DNA from: Fibrobacter succinogenes | GTDB taxonomy: Bacteria > Fibrobacterota > Fibrobacteria > Fibrobacterales > Fibrobacteraceae | Assembly (NCBI GenBank): GCA_902776765.1 | Contig: CACYRP010000044.1 | Location: 1 to 57,103, forward strand | DNA: 57,103 nucleotides | Direction: 5' to 3' | Shown: piece by piece, positions 27,857 through 36,290 of the stretch | How positions within the stretch are numbered: the stretch's first letter is position 1 | Layout of the letters: every line of letters starts with the position of its first letter | Program-made: the position numbers and the translations under genes | The notes under the pieces: model-generated | What the model was told of the DNA's origin: nothing | Database searches by the model: none | What the model saw: the letters and a program-made list of their open reading frames with translations, nothing else

Positions 27857-27884
27857 CCCTCACCATCGTGAAGACTGGTGAGGG
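27857..27884. repeat. Hairpin between tRNA-Asn and the convergent operon
   Basis: CCCTCACC (27857-27864) and GGTGAGGG (27877-27884) form a perfect 8-bp stem just beyond the end of the convergent minus-strand gene. There is no T-run, so termination is uncertain. Confidence 0.4.
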
Positions 27885-27893
27885 CTACACGCT

Positions 27894-28763
27894 TTACCTG
27901 CTAACTGGTGACCAGCGTTTCTTGAAGCGGGGTTCGTCAATGACTTTGCCCCAGATGAATCCGCGACGGACTGTTTCCCGGCTTATCGAGCGCACGGTGG
28001 TGCGCTGGGTAAGCGGGTTTGCAATCTCGACGGCTTCGCCTGTATAACCGTTTTCGAGGTCACTTTGGCGGGCCGCCGCTGCGGCTTCTTCGCGCGCCTT
28101 GCGGGCGCGTTCTTCGAGAATCTTCAGCTGGCTTTGCTTGTCGTTTGTAGCCGGACTATGTGCAGACTCGTACGCAGGGGCGGCGGATAAATCCGCAGCT
28201 TTCTCTGTTGCTATTTGCGTTGCCATAGGCTCATGCGATAGCAAGTTGTAGAGTTCATCGATGTCTTGTACGAGAACGTCGTATTCGCCGTCTCCCATGT
28301 CGTGCCCGATCACGCGGAGTTGCTGGAGTTCCGCAAGCATTGCGTATGCAGTTCCTTTGGATATCTCGAATTCGTCCATCAGGTATTCTGCATCGACAAC
28401 ATCTAGTTGGACTATGTTTTCTGCAACTTCTTGCACGGTTACGTCGTTGCCATAACTGTGACTGCTTTCGGGAATCGGGGGTGGCATAGCAGGTTCGAGA
28501 GTCCCTTGCGAAGCCTCGCGCTGCGCTTCTTCAAACTGCTTGATGTATTCTTGCAATTTACGAGAGGGTGTAGGCGTCGGTTCCGAAGGCGATTCTTCGT
28601 CGTAATCTTCGTCATAGCTTTCTTCGGATTCAAACGTCGAATCGGTCTCCGGAGCGTTTTCCTTTTCGTGCTCCTGAGACTTTTTCTTCGCTTTCGCCCT
28701 TTTGATGACTTGATCCACGATGATGGCGATAATGACAATGATTAGTTTGTCAAATGAATCCAT
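27894..28763 (-). CDS. Membrane-anchored protein with FtsK-gamma-like winged helix
   Basis: A 289-aa protein. Residues 4-18 are a hydrophobic N-terminal anchor followed by a Lys/Arg-rich stretch. An acidic, Pro-rich linker (about 30-75) comes next. A winged-helix segment (about 120-165) reads VDAEYLMDEFEISKGTAYAMLAEL followed by GEYDVLV, and resembles the gamma domain of FtsK, which reads DNA polarity sequences. A coiled-coil region rich in Ala, Arg and Glu follows (about 210-235). The gene lies 22 bases after floA and ends its transcription unit. The similarity to FtsK gamma is from pattern only and DNA binding is untested. Confidence 0.6.
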   Translation of the reverse strand: MDSFDKLIIVIIAIIVDQVIKRAKAKKKSQEHEKENAPETDSTFESEESYDEDYDEESPSEPTPTPSRKLQEYIKQFEEAQREASQGTLEPAMPPPIPESSHSYGNDVTVQEVAENIVQLDVVDAEYLMDEFEISKGTAYAMLAELQQLRVIGHDMGDGEYDVLVQDIDELYNLLSHEPMATQIATEKAADLSAAPAYESAHSPATNDKQSQLKILEERARKAREEAAAAARQSDLENGYTGEAVEIANPLTQRTTVRSISRETVRRGFIWGKVIDEPRFKKRWSPVSR

Positions 28764-28785
28764 GGGCTAAACCCTTTTGGTCAAA

Positions 28786-29760
28786 TTACTTGTTTGCTTC
28801 CGGGGCGGAACCGATTTCCTTACGCATTTGCGTGTCGGCTTCGATGTTTTTCAGGTTGTAGTAGTCCATGACGCCGAGCTTTCCTTCGCGGAGGGCGGTT
28901 GCCATAGCCATCGGAATCTGGGCTTCGGCTTCCACGAGTTTGGCCTTCATTTCCATCACCTTTGCCTTCATTTCTTGTTCGGCGGCGAAAGCCATGGCGC
29001 GGCGTTCTTCTGCCTTAGCCTGTGCAATCTTTTTGTCGGCTTCAGCACGGTCGGTTTCAAGGATTGCACCGATGTTCTGGCCCACATCAACGTCTGCGAT
29101 GTCGATGGAGAGAATTTCGAATGCCGTACCAGCGTCAAGGCCGGAGGCGAGCACCTTCTTGGAAATCATGTTCGGGTTTTCAAGAACTTCCTTGTGGCTC
29201 TGAGCAGAACCGATGGAAGACACAATGCCTTCGCCAACACGGGCAACAACCGTTTCTTCGCCGGCACCACCGACGAGCTTCTGGATGCTGGCGCGCACTG
29301 TGATACGGGTGATGGCGTGGAGCTGGATACCGTCGAGAGCCACGGCAGAAACTTTCGGGGTTTCGATGACCTTCGGGTTCACAGACATCTGCACGGCTTC
29401 GAGCACGTTACGGCCTGCAAGGTCAATGGCGGCGGCTTCCTTAAAGTCAAGCTTGATGTTGGCCTTGTTGGCGGCAATGAGTGCTTGGATCACGCGGAGT
29501 ACGTTACCGCGAGAGAGGTAGTGGGCTTCGAGGAGGTTCGTGTCTACGGGCAAGCCTGCCTTGCAGCTCAAAATTCTTGCTTCGACAATCACCTGAGGCG
29601 GAACCTTACGCAGGCGCATACCGATGAGCTGGAAAATGCTTACGTTAGCTTTAGAGAACAAAGCCTGAAGCCAAAGGCTAAAGAATCTGCCGATAAAGGC
29701 AAGCATGACGATGACGACGATGGCGGCAATGATAATGCCTATGATGATAAGATTGTCCAT
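28786..29760 (-). CDS. floA: Flotillin-like protein FloA
   Basis: A 324-aa protein of the FloA/YqfA (UPF0365) family, scaffold of membrane microdomains. Its features are an N-terminal membrane hairpin (residues 3-26), the SPFH-type core with [31 protein letters not shown] and [24 protein letters not shown], and a long Ala/Glu/Lys coiled coil (about 225-290). GGAG precedes the ATG. The neighbouring nfeD upstream is the classical partner of flotillins, so the pair is functionally credible. Confidence 0.95.
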   Translation of the reverse strand: MDNLIIIGIIIAAIVVIVMLAFIGRFFSLWLQALFSKANVSIFQLIGMRLRKVPPQVIVEARILSCKAGLPVDTNLLEAHYLSRGNVLRVIQALIAANKANIKLDFKEAAAIDLAGRNVLEAVQMSVNPKVIETPKVSAVALDGIQLHAITRITVRASIQKLVGGAGEETVVARVGEGIVSSIGSAQSHKEVLENPNMISKKVLASGLDAGTAFEILSIDIADVDVGQNIGAILETDRAEADKKIAQAKAEERRAMAFAAEQEMKAKVMEMKAKLVEAEAQIPMAMATALREGKLGVMDYYNLKNIEADTQMRKEIGSAPEANK

Positions 29761-29807
29761 TTGTTTATCTCCAAGTTATGTTTTTGTTTTTAAAATTTAA
29801 ATTCCTA

Positions 29808-29836
29808 TTTGTACTTTCGCTTCGCTCAAGTACAAA
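29808..29836. repeat. Hairpin in the nfeD-floA gap
   Basis: TTTGTACTT (29808-29816) pairs with AAGTACAAA (29828-29836) around TCGCTTCGCTC. The following TCGCGCTTTACGCATTTGTCCTAA stretch (to about 29925) resembles the cores and arms of the compound palindromes at 35829 and 44066, and runs into the 3' end of nfeD. Confidence 0.5.
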
Positions 29837-29896
29837 ATGCTAGGCTCGGAAATGCCAAAGCAAGCTTTGTCGCTTATCGCGCTTTACGCATTTGTC

Positions 29897-31474
29897 CTAA
29901 CTCCTACTTCCTAATTCCGAATTTTCCAAAGCCACCCATATGTGTCCTTCTTGCACGGATTCGACTTTTACGCGCTGGCCTGCTTCGATGATTTCACCGT
30001 GAGTTTGTACGTCAAAGAGCTTTGTTGAGCCATCCGGCATGGTAAAGCTTGCCTGGCCTACCGGGCGGAGGAACGTTTTTGCAACACCGATTGCTCCGAT
30101 GGAAACGGTTTTCACGTCTTCGGTGGGGGAGACTGCGGATTCCATGTCGGTCTTGAGCATTGGAGTCCAGCCTTCGGGGAGTAGCGGGATTAAGTACTTG
30201 CTGGCGGCAACTGGGAATATAAGCGCAATGGCCGCGCTGCTTAGAACAAAGAATAATCCAAATAGCCATGGCGTTGCGTCAAAGGTGGTTTCGACGGCTT
30301 CGGGGACGTATTCGGGAATGTTGGTTGTATCGACGCTCATGATTAGCGCTATGATCATGCATGCGATGCCGCCAATGCCGAACAGGAATGTGCCCGGCAT
30401 AACGAATATCTCGACTAAGAACAAAATCACGCCCGCAATGAGCAGGATGACCGGGAAGTAGCCGTCGAGCTGCGGTGCAAATTGCCCGAAGAACACGATG
30501 CCGATAAGGATGATGCCAATGATGCCGAACATTCCAAAGCCGGGAGTCTTGAATTCAATGTAAAGTGCACCGAATCCGAGAATCAGCAGAAGTCCCGAGA
30601 TGGCGGCGATGGCGCCTGCGATTTTTTCGCCGGTGTTCGTTTCGACTTCGCTCTTGCGTTCGATGGCGAGCTTGGTTTCAAAGTCTTCGCGGCTCTTGAA
30701 TGTGCCCTTGGAAAATCCGAGTTCTTCGGCTTCCTTATCGGTCATGGTCAAGAGTTCACCTTCTTTCACGAGAATCTTGGGCGAACCCCAGAATTTCTTT
30801 TCGGCGCTGTCGAGAACGGCGAACTTTTTGCCTTCGATGATGAGCGTGGTGTCGCGTTCTGTAGCCGTGCCCTTGTCGAGCTTGGTAGTAAGTTCGAGCA
30901 CTTCGAGTTCCGGAGTCACGAACGAGGAGGCCAACAGTTCGGGGTAGCCGTTGCGCTGGGCGAGGTTCCTGAATTTAGCGCGGAGCGGGGATTGGATTTT
31001 TTCACCCACGATTTGCGGAGTGCCGTCGCCGCCTTGCACTATCGGAGCGCAGTCGCCGATGGTCGTCGCTTCGAGCATGTAGAGGCGCTTGCAGGCGAGC
31101 GCTATGAGTGAACCCGCGCTGATAGCCTTTTTCTTCACGAGCGCGATTGTCTCGGCGCCCTTTACAGCCATGATGGTATCGACGAGGTCGAATGCGGCAT
31201 CGAGGCGACCACCGAAGGTGTTGATTTCAAAGACGATGTAATCAGGCTTTTTATCAAGTGCTTCACCGATGGCTCGGGCGCAGAATTCGTACATGGCCGG
31301 ATCTACGTCGCCTTCTAGTTTAATCCAAACGGCCTGCTTTTTGGGGACTCCGATTTCGGCTGTTTTGGGGGTTGCAGTGTCTTTTGTAACGGAATCGATT
31401 GTCGCGATTTCAGCTGCAAATGTAAATGAAAATAGAAATGTTAAAAGGAAAAGCAATTTTGATAAGATTTTCAT
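29897..31474 (-). CDS. NfeD-family membrane serine protease
   Basis: A 525-aa long-form NfeD. Residues 1-20 are a signal peptide. An N-terminal ClpP-class protease domain (about 45-230) has VFEINTFGGRLDAA and KKAISAGSLIALACKRLYM, where the catalytic Ser is expected. Membrane helices cover about 275-420 (for example GLLLILGFGALYIEF). The C-terminal OB-fold domain (about 455-520) begins IGAIGVAKTFLRP. NfeD proteases act with flotillin/stomatin partners in membrane quality control. floA lies 136 bases downstream. The last residues ELGSRS are encoded by TTAGGAAGTAGGAG-type repeat sequence. No Shine-Dalgarno sequence is seen. TACATT lies six bases before the ATG. Confidence 0.88.
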   Translation of the reverse strand: MKILSKLLFLLTFLFSFTFAAEIATIDSVTKDTATPKTAEIGVPKKQAVWIKLEGDVDPAMYEFCARAIGEALDKKPDYIVFEINTFGGRLDAAFDLVDTIMAVKGAETIALVKKKAISAGSLIALACKRLYMLEATTIGDCAPIVQGGDGTPQIVGEKIQSPLRAKFRNLAQRNGYPELLASSFVTPELEVLELTTKLDKGTATERDTTLIIEGKKFAVLDSAEKKFWGSPKILVKEGELLTMTDKEAEELGFSKGTFKSREDFETKLAIERKSEVETNTGEKIAGAIAAISGLLLILGFGALYIEFKTPGFGMFGIIGIILIGIVFFGQFAPQLDGYFPVILLIAGVILFLVEIFVMPGTFLFGIGGIACMIIALIMSVDTTNIPEYVPEAVETTFDATPWLFGLFFVLSSAAIALIFPVAASKYLIPLLPEGWTPMLKTDMESAVSPTEDVKTVSIGAIGVAKTFLRPVGQASFTMPDGSTKLFDVQTHGEIIEAGQRVKVESVQEGHIWVALENSELGSRS

Positions 31475-31480
31475 ATCGTC

Positions 31481-31486
31481 AATGTA
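31481..31486 (-). promoter_or_regulatory. -10 element predicting a leaderless nfeD mRNA
   Basis: TACATT on the minus strand is separated by six bases from the nfeD ATG at 31474, and no ribosome binding site is present. Confidence 0.4.
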
Positions 31487-31601
31487 TAAAGATTTGTTTT
31501 GTATTGAACAGTTTTTGTGAAAAAAAACACGATTTTCTCAAAAAGGGGTTTAAAACTTGTTTTTTTTGGGGAAAATATCTGCTGTTTTTCTTTGCAAAAT
31601 G

Positions 31602-31607
31602 TATAAT
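31602..31607 (+). promoter_or_regulatory. -10 element of the hybrid kinase gene
   Basis: A consensus TATAAT lies five bases before an in-frame TTG and 26 bases before the preferred ATG. The -35 region is weak. Confidence 0.4.
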
Positions 31608-31633
31608 ATACCTTGGAATCTTACGAAATACTT

Positions 31634-34600
31634 ATGAACAATAATTTCTTCAAAAGAAACTTAATAGTATCGTTACTCTTAGTTGCTTTCTTGTTTATTG
31701 CGACAAACGTTTCCTTTTTGTATATCAACAGAAACGCTATTGATGATAGTTGGGACTCTCTTGAAGAGGTGGCCTATGCTTCCGAAGCGAAGATGGGTTT
31801 TTTAGGCCGGTCGCTTTTAAGTGCTTTGTCCAATATCTCGACGGTGGTTGGGATGGAAGAGAATCTGCTTTCTGAAAGCATGGTGCGAATGATTCGTGGT
31901 TCGCGAATAGGCCCTTTGGTGTCTGCGGCTCGCTTGTATTTGCCAGATGGACATATCATAGCCGACCAAGGCGTTGTTTTTGACTCTTCTTATATACAGC
32001 ACTACAATTCGATTGTTTCTTCGAAACCTTATATTTCGAAGGTTAGTCGAGATGTCGTTCGTTCCGAAAACATAGTGTTTGAACAATTTGTTCCTGTCCG
32101 TCGTAGGGGTGAAGTTGTTGCTATGCTTTCGGCAGTCTCCGAACTAAAGCCGTTGTATAGTTATGTGGCGACAAATGCTTTCAAGGGAAGGGCTTCGTTA
32201 ATCGTTGTGGATCGCCGAGACGGATCGTTTGTTGTTGAAAAAACAGGAAAATGGAGAAATTTCAATGGCTTTGTAAGGACGATCCAGCCGAAAAACGGGT
32301 ATTCCTTGGATGAATGGGCGGCCAATGTAATGAAAGGCGAACCGTCTCATTTGGCTTATGGGGAAAAATCTTCGGATGAATCAAAGCTGTTGGTGTCGCT
32401 TCCGTTATTCGGTGGTTCCTGGTCTTTGATTTTGTATGTCAATGAAAATATTGCCTTTGCACGAGTGGATAAAATCCGTAAGTTCTATATAGCTATTTCT
32501 GCTATAGAACTTTTTGTAATTCTTTTGTATCTCCTTAGAATCATGTGGAATGCCCGCCGCATGGTCGAAGCGGAGAGCGGTGAATATTCCGAAATTGCAG
32601 ACGCTTTGAGCGAAACGTACGAGTGCATTTTCTATGTGAATATTTTGGATGATTCGTTTGATTCGTTCCATGCCGAAAAACTGATGCACAAGTTGCATGA
32701 ATCGGTGAATGGGCGAGACTTCTTCTTTGAATCTATCGCGAGCTTGCGGAGCAATCTTCATGAGGATGATCTTGAAATTGTAATGCACTTTATGGAAAAG
32801 GGGGCATTCCTCCAGCGTTTGGAAGAAAGTCCGAGTGCCGCGGTTGAATATAGGCTTATCATTGATGGTGTACCGCAATACTACAGAATGAAGGCGATTA
32901 AATCCCGCAAGGATGAAAACCATGTTATTGTGGCTGTTGAAAATATCGATTCCGAAGTCAATAAAGCGGTTGCCCAGCGCCAGGAAATGGATCGCAACAA
33001 TAGGGTGATAGAATCGCTTGCTTCGGACTTTGACTTTGTGAACTACGTAACGCTTGGCGATGATGCCTTGTCGGATGTCGTGGTGACTTACCGCGCTAGT
33101 TCTGTACTGTTAAAGGCTATTCCAGGATGGTCTTCAGAAAAGATTTTTGCAAAGCGAATGGATTTGCTGTTAAAGTATTTGGTTTGTGATTCTGATAAGC
33201 TCCAGTTCCGTGAACAGACAAATCGTGATTATTTGGTCAGGACTTTGAAAACCGAGCCTGTTATCCATGTTAATTTCAAGATAAAACTTGATGACAAGGA
33301 AATTTTCTACCAGATGAAGGTTATTGCCGATAAGGATGATGTCGGCAACCTCAAGGGCATTGTTTTTGGTTTGCATTGTGTCGATGACGAAATCAAGAAG
33401 CAGATGGAAATCCAGTCGAATCTAAAGCAGAATCTTGAAATTATCGATATCCTTTCGGAAGATTATTCATCGCTCTTCTATTTTAATCTTGTTGACGGAA
33501 CGAGCGGAGTGCTCGCGGTTCGTGAAGACATCAGGAACGCTTTAAGCAAGCAGTTTGCTTCGTGTGAAAAGCTTGAGGATGTGTTCACGGCTTTTGTTCT
33601 GAATTTAGCTCATCCGGATGATCGCGAAAGGCTTTTCGGGCTAGCCTCAAGAGATTTGGTTGCCGCAAAACTAATGCATCAGAAACGCCTCACGATTGTG
33701 TTTAGGCGACTCTATGGAACTGAATACAAGTACACGCGCCTTGTGTTTGCGAAGGCCGAAGCTGTCGATGAACCTCCGAAGCTTATCGCTGTTGGTTTTG
33801 TTGAGGTGGATGCTCAGTATCGTGCAGAAACGGAGCATCAGGAAAATATTGACCGTATCATGAGTCTTTCGGACCAGTACGAAGTTGTATTTGATGTCAA
33901 TATCGATACGGGATTGTTCAGTGTCTCGTTGAATGGTGGAAAGTTTAACGACGTTGTTGATGAAAATACCGGTGAAGGGGTTGACTTCTTTAAGAATCGT
34001 ATAGAAAGTATTAAGAATGCTGTTTATCAGGATGATCAAGAACCGATTTTGCAGATGCTAAATCGTGAAGTTGTTATAGCTCGCTTGCAACACGAAAATT
34101 CGTTCTTCCTGGATTACCGACGCATATCGACTGAAGGACTCAAGTGGTACCGCATGAAGGTGACCAAGATGGGCGACTGGTCCAAGTCTCATCGTGTGCT
34201 TGTGGGGCTGTTCAACAATGATGCCGTTTATCGCAGGGAAATGGCTCAGCAGGAAGCTTTGGAACAGGCGCTTGAAATGGCGAAGTCGGCATCCCGTGCA
34301 AAGACGATGTTCCTCAACAATATGAGCCATGACATCCGCACTCCGATGAATGCTATTATCGGTTATACGGAACTGGCGACAATGCATATTGGCAACAAGG
34401 ATTTGGTCAAGAATTTCCTTGGGAAAATCGAACTATCGTCGAACCACTTGCTCTCGCTGATTAATGATGTGCTTGACATGAGCCGTATTGAATCGGGCAA
34501 GCTGAATTTAAACGAAAAGTCGGAGCATATTCCCGAAATTATCCATACGCTCAAGGATATTGTGCAAGCGGATATCAACGCCAAGAATTTGCAGTTCTAT

Positions 34601-35830
34601 GCCAATAGCGTTGGTATTCATAATGAATATGTTGTCTGTGATAGACTCCGCTTGAACCAGGTTCTTTTGAATGTTATTTCGAATGCCATCAAGTACACTC
34701 CGACCGGCGGCTCTATTTGGTTTACCGTTGAACAGAAGGTGTGCGAGGAATCAGGTGTTGGCGCCTATGAGTTTAGAATTAGGGACTCAGGCATCGGCAT
34801 GAGCGAAGATTTCTTGCCCAAGATTTTTGATGCGTTTACGAGAGTGAATTCGTCTACCGTTTCTGGAATTCAGGGAACGGGACTTGGCATGGCAATTACG
34901 AAGAATATTGTCGATATGATGGGGGGCTCCATTGATATTAAAAGCAAGGTGGACGAAGGTACAGATGTTGTCTTGAACTTTAAGTTCAAGTTGGCTGATA
35001 CAACGCTGGAACTGACTCACGTGAAGGAACTGGAAGGCAAGAGACTTTTGGTTGTTGATGATGACGCCGACAGTATAAAGAGCGTTCCGCAAATCTTTAG
35101 CGCTTTGGGCGTTGAAGTGGATTGCTGCTATTCCGGTGCCGAGGCTTTGGAAAAAGTCAAAGAGGCCAAGTCCAAGGGCTTTAAGTATGATGCGTTCCTT
35201 GTGGATTGGCGCATGCCGGATATGGATGGCTTGAAGACGACGACCCGCCTTCGCGAAGAGTTGGGAGAGAACATCCTTGTTATTGTGATGTCTGCTTATG
35301 AATGGTCGGATATTGAGGATATGGCTCTTAGAGTGGGTATCCGTAATTTTATGAGCAAGCCTGTGTTCCCGTCGGATGCAAAGGAAACTTTGTTGCAGAG
35401 CTTTGGACTCTCGCATGCCGATAAGCCTTTGCTAGACCGGAAGGTTGATTTTAACGGCAAGAAGGTTTTGCTCGTGGATGATAACGAGCTGAATCGTGAA
35501 ATTGCTGAAGAAATCCTGGAAGATTGCGGTATTCTGGTGGCTACGGCTTGCGATGGCGCGAAAGCTGTGGAATACATGAAGAATGTAAAGCCTGGCGAAT
35601 GCGACTTGATCTTGATGGATGTGCAGATGCCGATTATGGATGGTTACGAGGCAACTCGCAAAATCCGCAAACTTGAAAACAAGGTGGCGGCTGAAATTCC
35701 GATTATCGCTATGACGGCAAACGCCTTTGCGGATGACCAGCAGGCCGCTTTGGAAGCCGGCATGAACGAGCATGTGGCAAAACCCGTGAACGTCAATAAG
35801 TTGAAGGAAGTGCTGTCGAGATTTTTGTAG
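31634..35830 (+). CDS. Hybrid sensor histidine kinase with four PAS-like repeats and two receivers
   Basis: A 1398-aa membrane sensor from the ATG at 31634 (an in-frame TTG at 31613 is possible). It has a membrane helix (about 9-28), a dCache-like extracytoplasmic sensor (30-280), and a second helix (about 285-305). Four degenerate PAS-like repeats of about 140 residues begin near 319, 456, 601 and 739. The HisKA helix MSHDIRTPMN carries phospho-acceptor His899. The HATPase has NAIKYTP, DSGIGM and GTGLGMAI. Two receiver domains have acceptor Asp1191 (VDWRMPDMDG) and Asp1329 (MDVQMPIMDGYEA). There is no DNA-binding output, so the signal must pass to another protein. The neighbouring HD-GYP genes are candidates by location only. 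Confidence 0.92.
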   Translation: MNNNFFKRNLIVSLLLVAFLFIATNVSFLYINRNAIDDSWDSLEEVAYASEAKMGFLGRSLLSALSNISTVVGMEENLLSESMVRMIRGSRIGPLVSAARLYLPDGHIIADQGVVFDSSYIQHYNSIVSSKPYISKVSRDVVRSENIVFEQFVPVRRRGEVVAMLSAVSELKPLYSYVATNAFKGRASLIVVDRRDGSFVVEKTGKWRNFNGFVRTIQPKNGYSLDEWAANVMKGEPSHLAYGEKSSDESKLLVSLPLFGGSWSLILYVNENIAFARVDKIRKFYIAISAIELFVILLYLLRIMWNARRMVEAESGEYSEIADALSETYECIFYVNILDDSFDSFHAEKLMHKLHESVNGRDFFFESIASLRSNLHEDDLEIVMHFMEKGAFLQRLEESPSAAVEYRLIIDGVPQYYRMKAIKSRKDENHVIVAVENIDSEVNKAVAQRQEMDRNNRVIESLASDFDFVNYVTLGDDALSDVVVTYRASSVLLKAIPGWSSEKIFAKRMDLLLKYLVCDSDKLQFREQTNRDYLVRTLKTEPVIHVNFKIKLDDKEIFYQMKVIADKDDVGNLKGIVFGLHCVDDEIKKQMEIQSNLKQNLEIIDILSEDYSSLFYFNLVDGTSGVLAVREDIRNALSKQFASCEKLEDVFTAFVLNLAHPDDRERLFGLASRDLVAAKLMHQKRLTIVFRRLYGTEYKYTRLVFAKAEAVDEPPKLIAVGFVEVDAQYRAETEHQENIDRIMSLSDQYEVVFDVNIDTGLFSVSLNGGKFNDVVDENTGEGVDFFKNRIESIKNAVYQDDQEPILQMLNREVVIARLQHENSFFLDYRRISTEGLKWYRMKVTKMGDWSKSHRVLVGLFNNDAVYRREMAQQEALEQALEMAKSASRAKTMFLNNMSHDIRTPMNAIIGYTELATMHIGNKDLVKNFLGKIELSSNHLLSLINDVLDMSRIESGKLNLNEKSEHIPEIIHTLKDIVQADINAKNLQFYANSVGIHNEYVVCDRLRLNQVLLNVISNAIKYTPTGGSIWFTVEQKVCEESGVGAYEFRIRDSGIGMSEDFLPKIFDAFTRVNSSTVSGIQGTGLGMAITKNIVDMMGGSIDIKSKVDEGTDVVLNFKFKLADTTLELTHVKELEGKRLLVVDDDADSIKSVPQIFSALGVEVDCCYSGAEALEKVKEAKSKGFKYDAFLVDWRMPDMDGLKTTTRLREELGENILVIVMSAYEWSDIEDMALRVGIRNFMSKPVFPSDAKETLLQSFGLSHADKPLLDRKVDFNGKKVLLVDDNELNREIAEEILEDCGILVATACDGAKAVEYMKNVKPGECDLILMDVQMPIMDGYEATRKIRKLENKVAAEIPIIAMTANAFADDQQAALEAGMNEHVAKPVNVNKLKEVLSRFL

Positions 35831-35955
35831 ATAGGTGTTAGGTCACAGGTGGTAGGGGTTAGGATTAATTTCATGCGCTATGCGCATTTGTAAAGGGCGG
35901 CGAAGCCGCGATTATTCACCTAATCCCTAAGACCTAATACCTAAAACCCATTAAA
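35829..35955. repeat. Compound palindrome, TTAGGT/ACCTAA arms with GC-rich core
   Basis: A left arm of TAGGTGTTAGGT-type units begins at the kinase stop codon. The core contains hairpins ATGCGC-TAT-GCGCAT (35873-35887) and GCGGC-GAA-GCCGC (35897-35909). The right arm is reverse-complementary (CACCTAATCCC, then ACCTAATACCTAAAACC). The AAAGGGCGGCG(A/G)AGCCGCGA core is shared with 44066-44192. Confidence 0.75.
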
Positions 35956-35967
35956 AATGGCTTTATT

Positions 35968-35997
35968 CTAACCACTAACCACTAACCACTAACCACT
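35968..35997. repeat. Tandem heptamer CTAACCA
   Basis: Four perfect head-to-tail copies of CTAACCA plus CTA, just before the expected rpsO start. The reverse form TTAGTGG occurs at the end of the gene at 54973. Confidence 0.8.
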
Positions 35998-36104
35998 ATT
36001 TTTCTATATATGCTCTCAAATTGCATTTTTGCCTGGGTCCTGTGACCAGATTCGCCAATTCCACTGGTGCTAGAGCAGTAAACTCGGACAAAAACATGTA
36101 ATGA

Positions 36105-36269
36105 AACAAACAACTCACCGAACACATCAAGACCAACAAGAAGGATTTCCACTCCCTCCGTGGTCTTTCCATGATGGTTGCAAAGCGCAAGAACCTCCTC
36201 AAGTACTACGGCGAAAAGGACATTATCGCTCAGCGTGCTTTGGTTAAGGAACTCGGTCTCCGCGGCTAA
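36105..36269 (+). pseudogene. rpsO: Ribosomal protein S15, 3' portion only
   Basis: From 36111 the plus strand encodes QLTEHIKTNKKDFHSLRG and continues through MMVAKRKNLLKYY to KELGLRG and a stop. This is the C-terminal 52 residues of ribosomal protein S15, directly before pnp as in the classical rpsO-pnp order. The expected 37 N-terminal codons are not readable. In frame, TAA TGA lies at 36099-36104, and further upstream only a loose resemblance remains (RFANSTG near 36048-36068). Where the start codon should be (about 36000) there is the CTAACCA repeat and a TATATA motif. S15 is normally important, so either a complete copy exists elsewhere or the assembly is wrong here. Confidence 0.75.
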
Positions 36270-36290
36270 TTCTCGTATTGGAGATTTTTT

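Noticed and set aside
28777..29793. A 338-aa plus-strand frame opposite floA
   Set aside because: It mirrors the FloA coding region and has no recognisable features.
36108..36202. Small minus-strand frame 35996-36202 as a gene
   Set aside because: It runs opposite the rpsO remnant, has no ribosome site and is explained by the S15 coding sequence.
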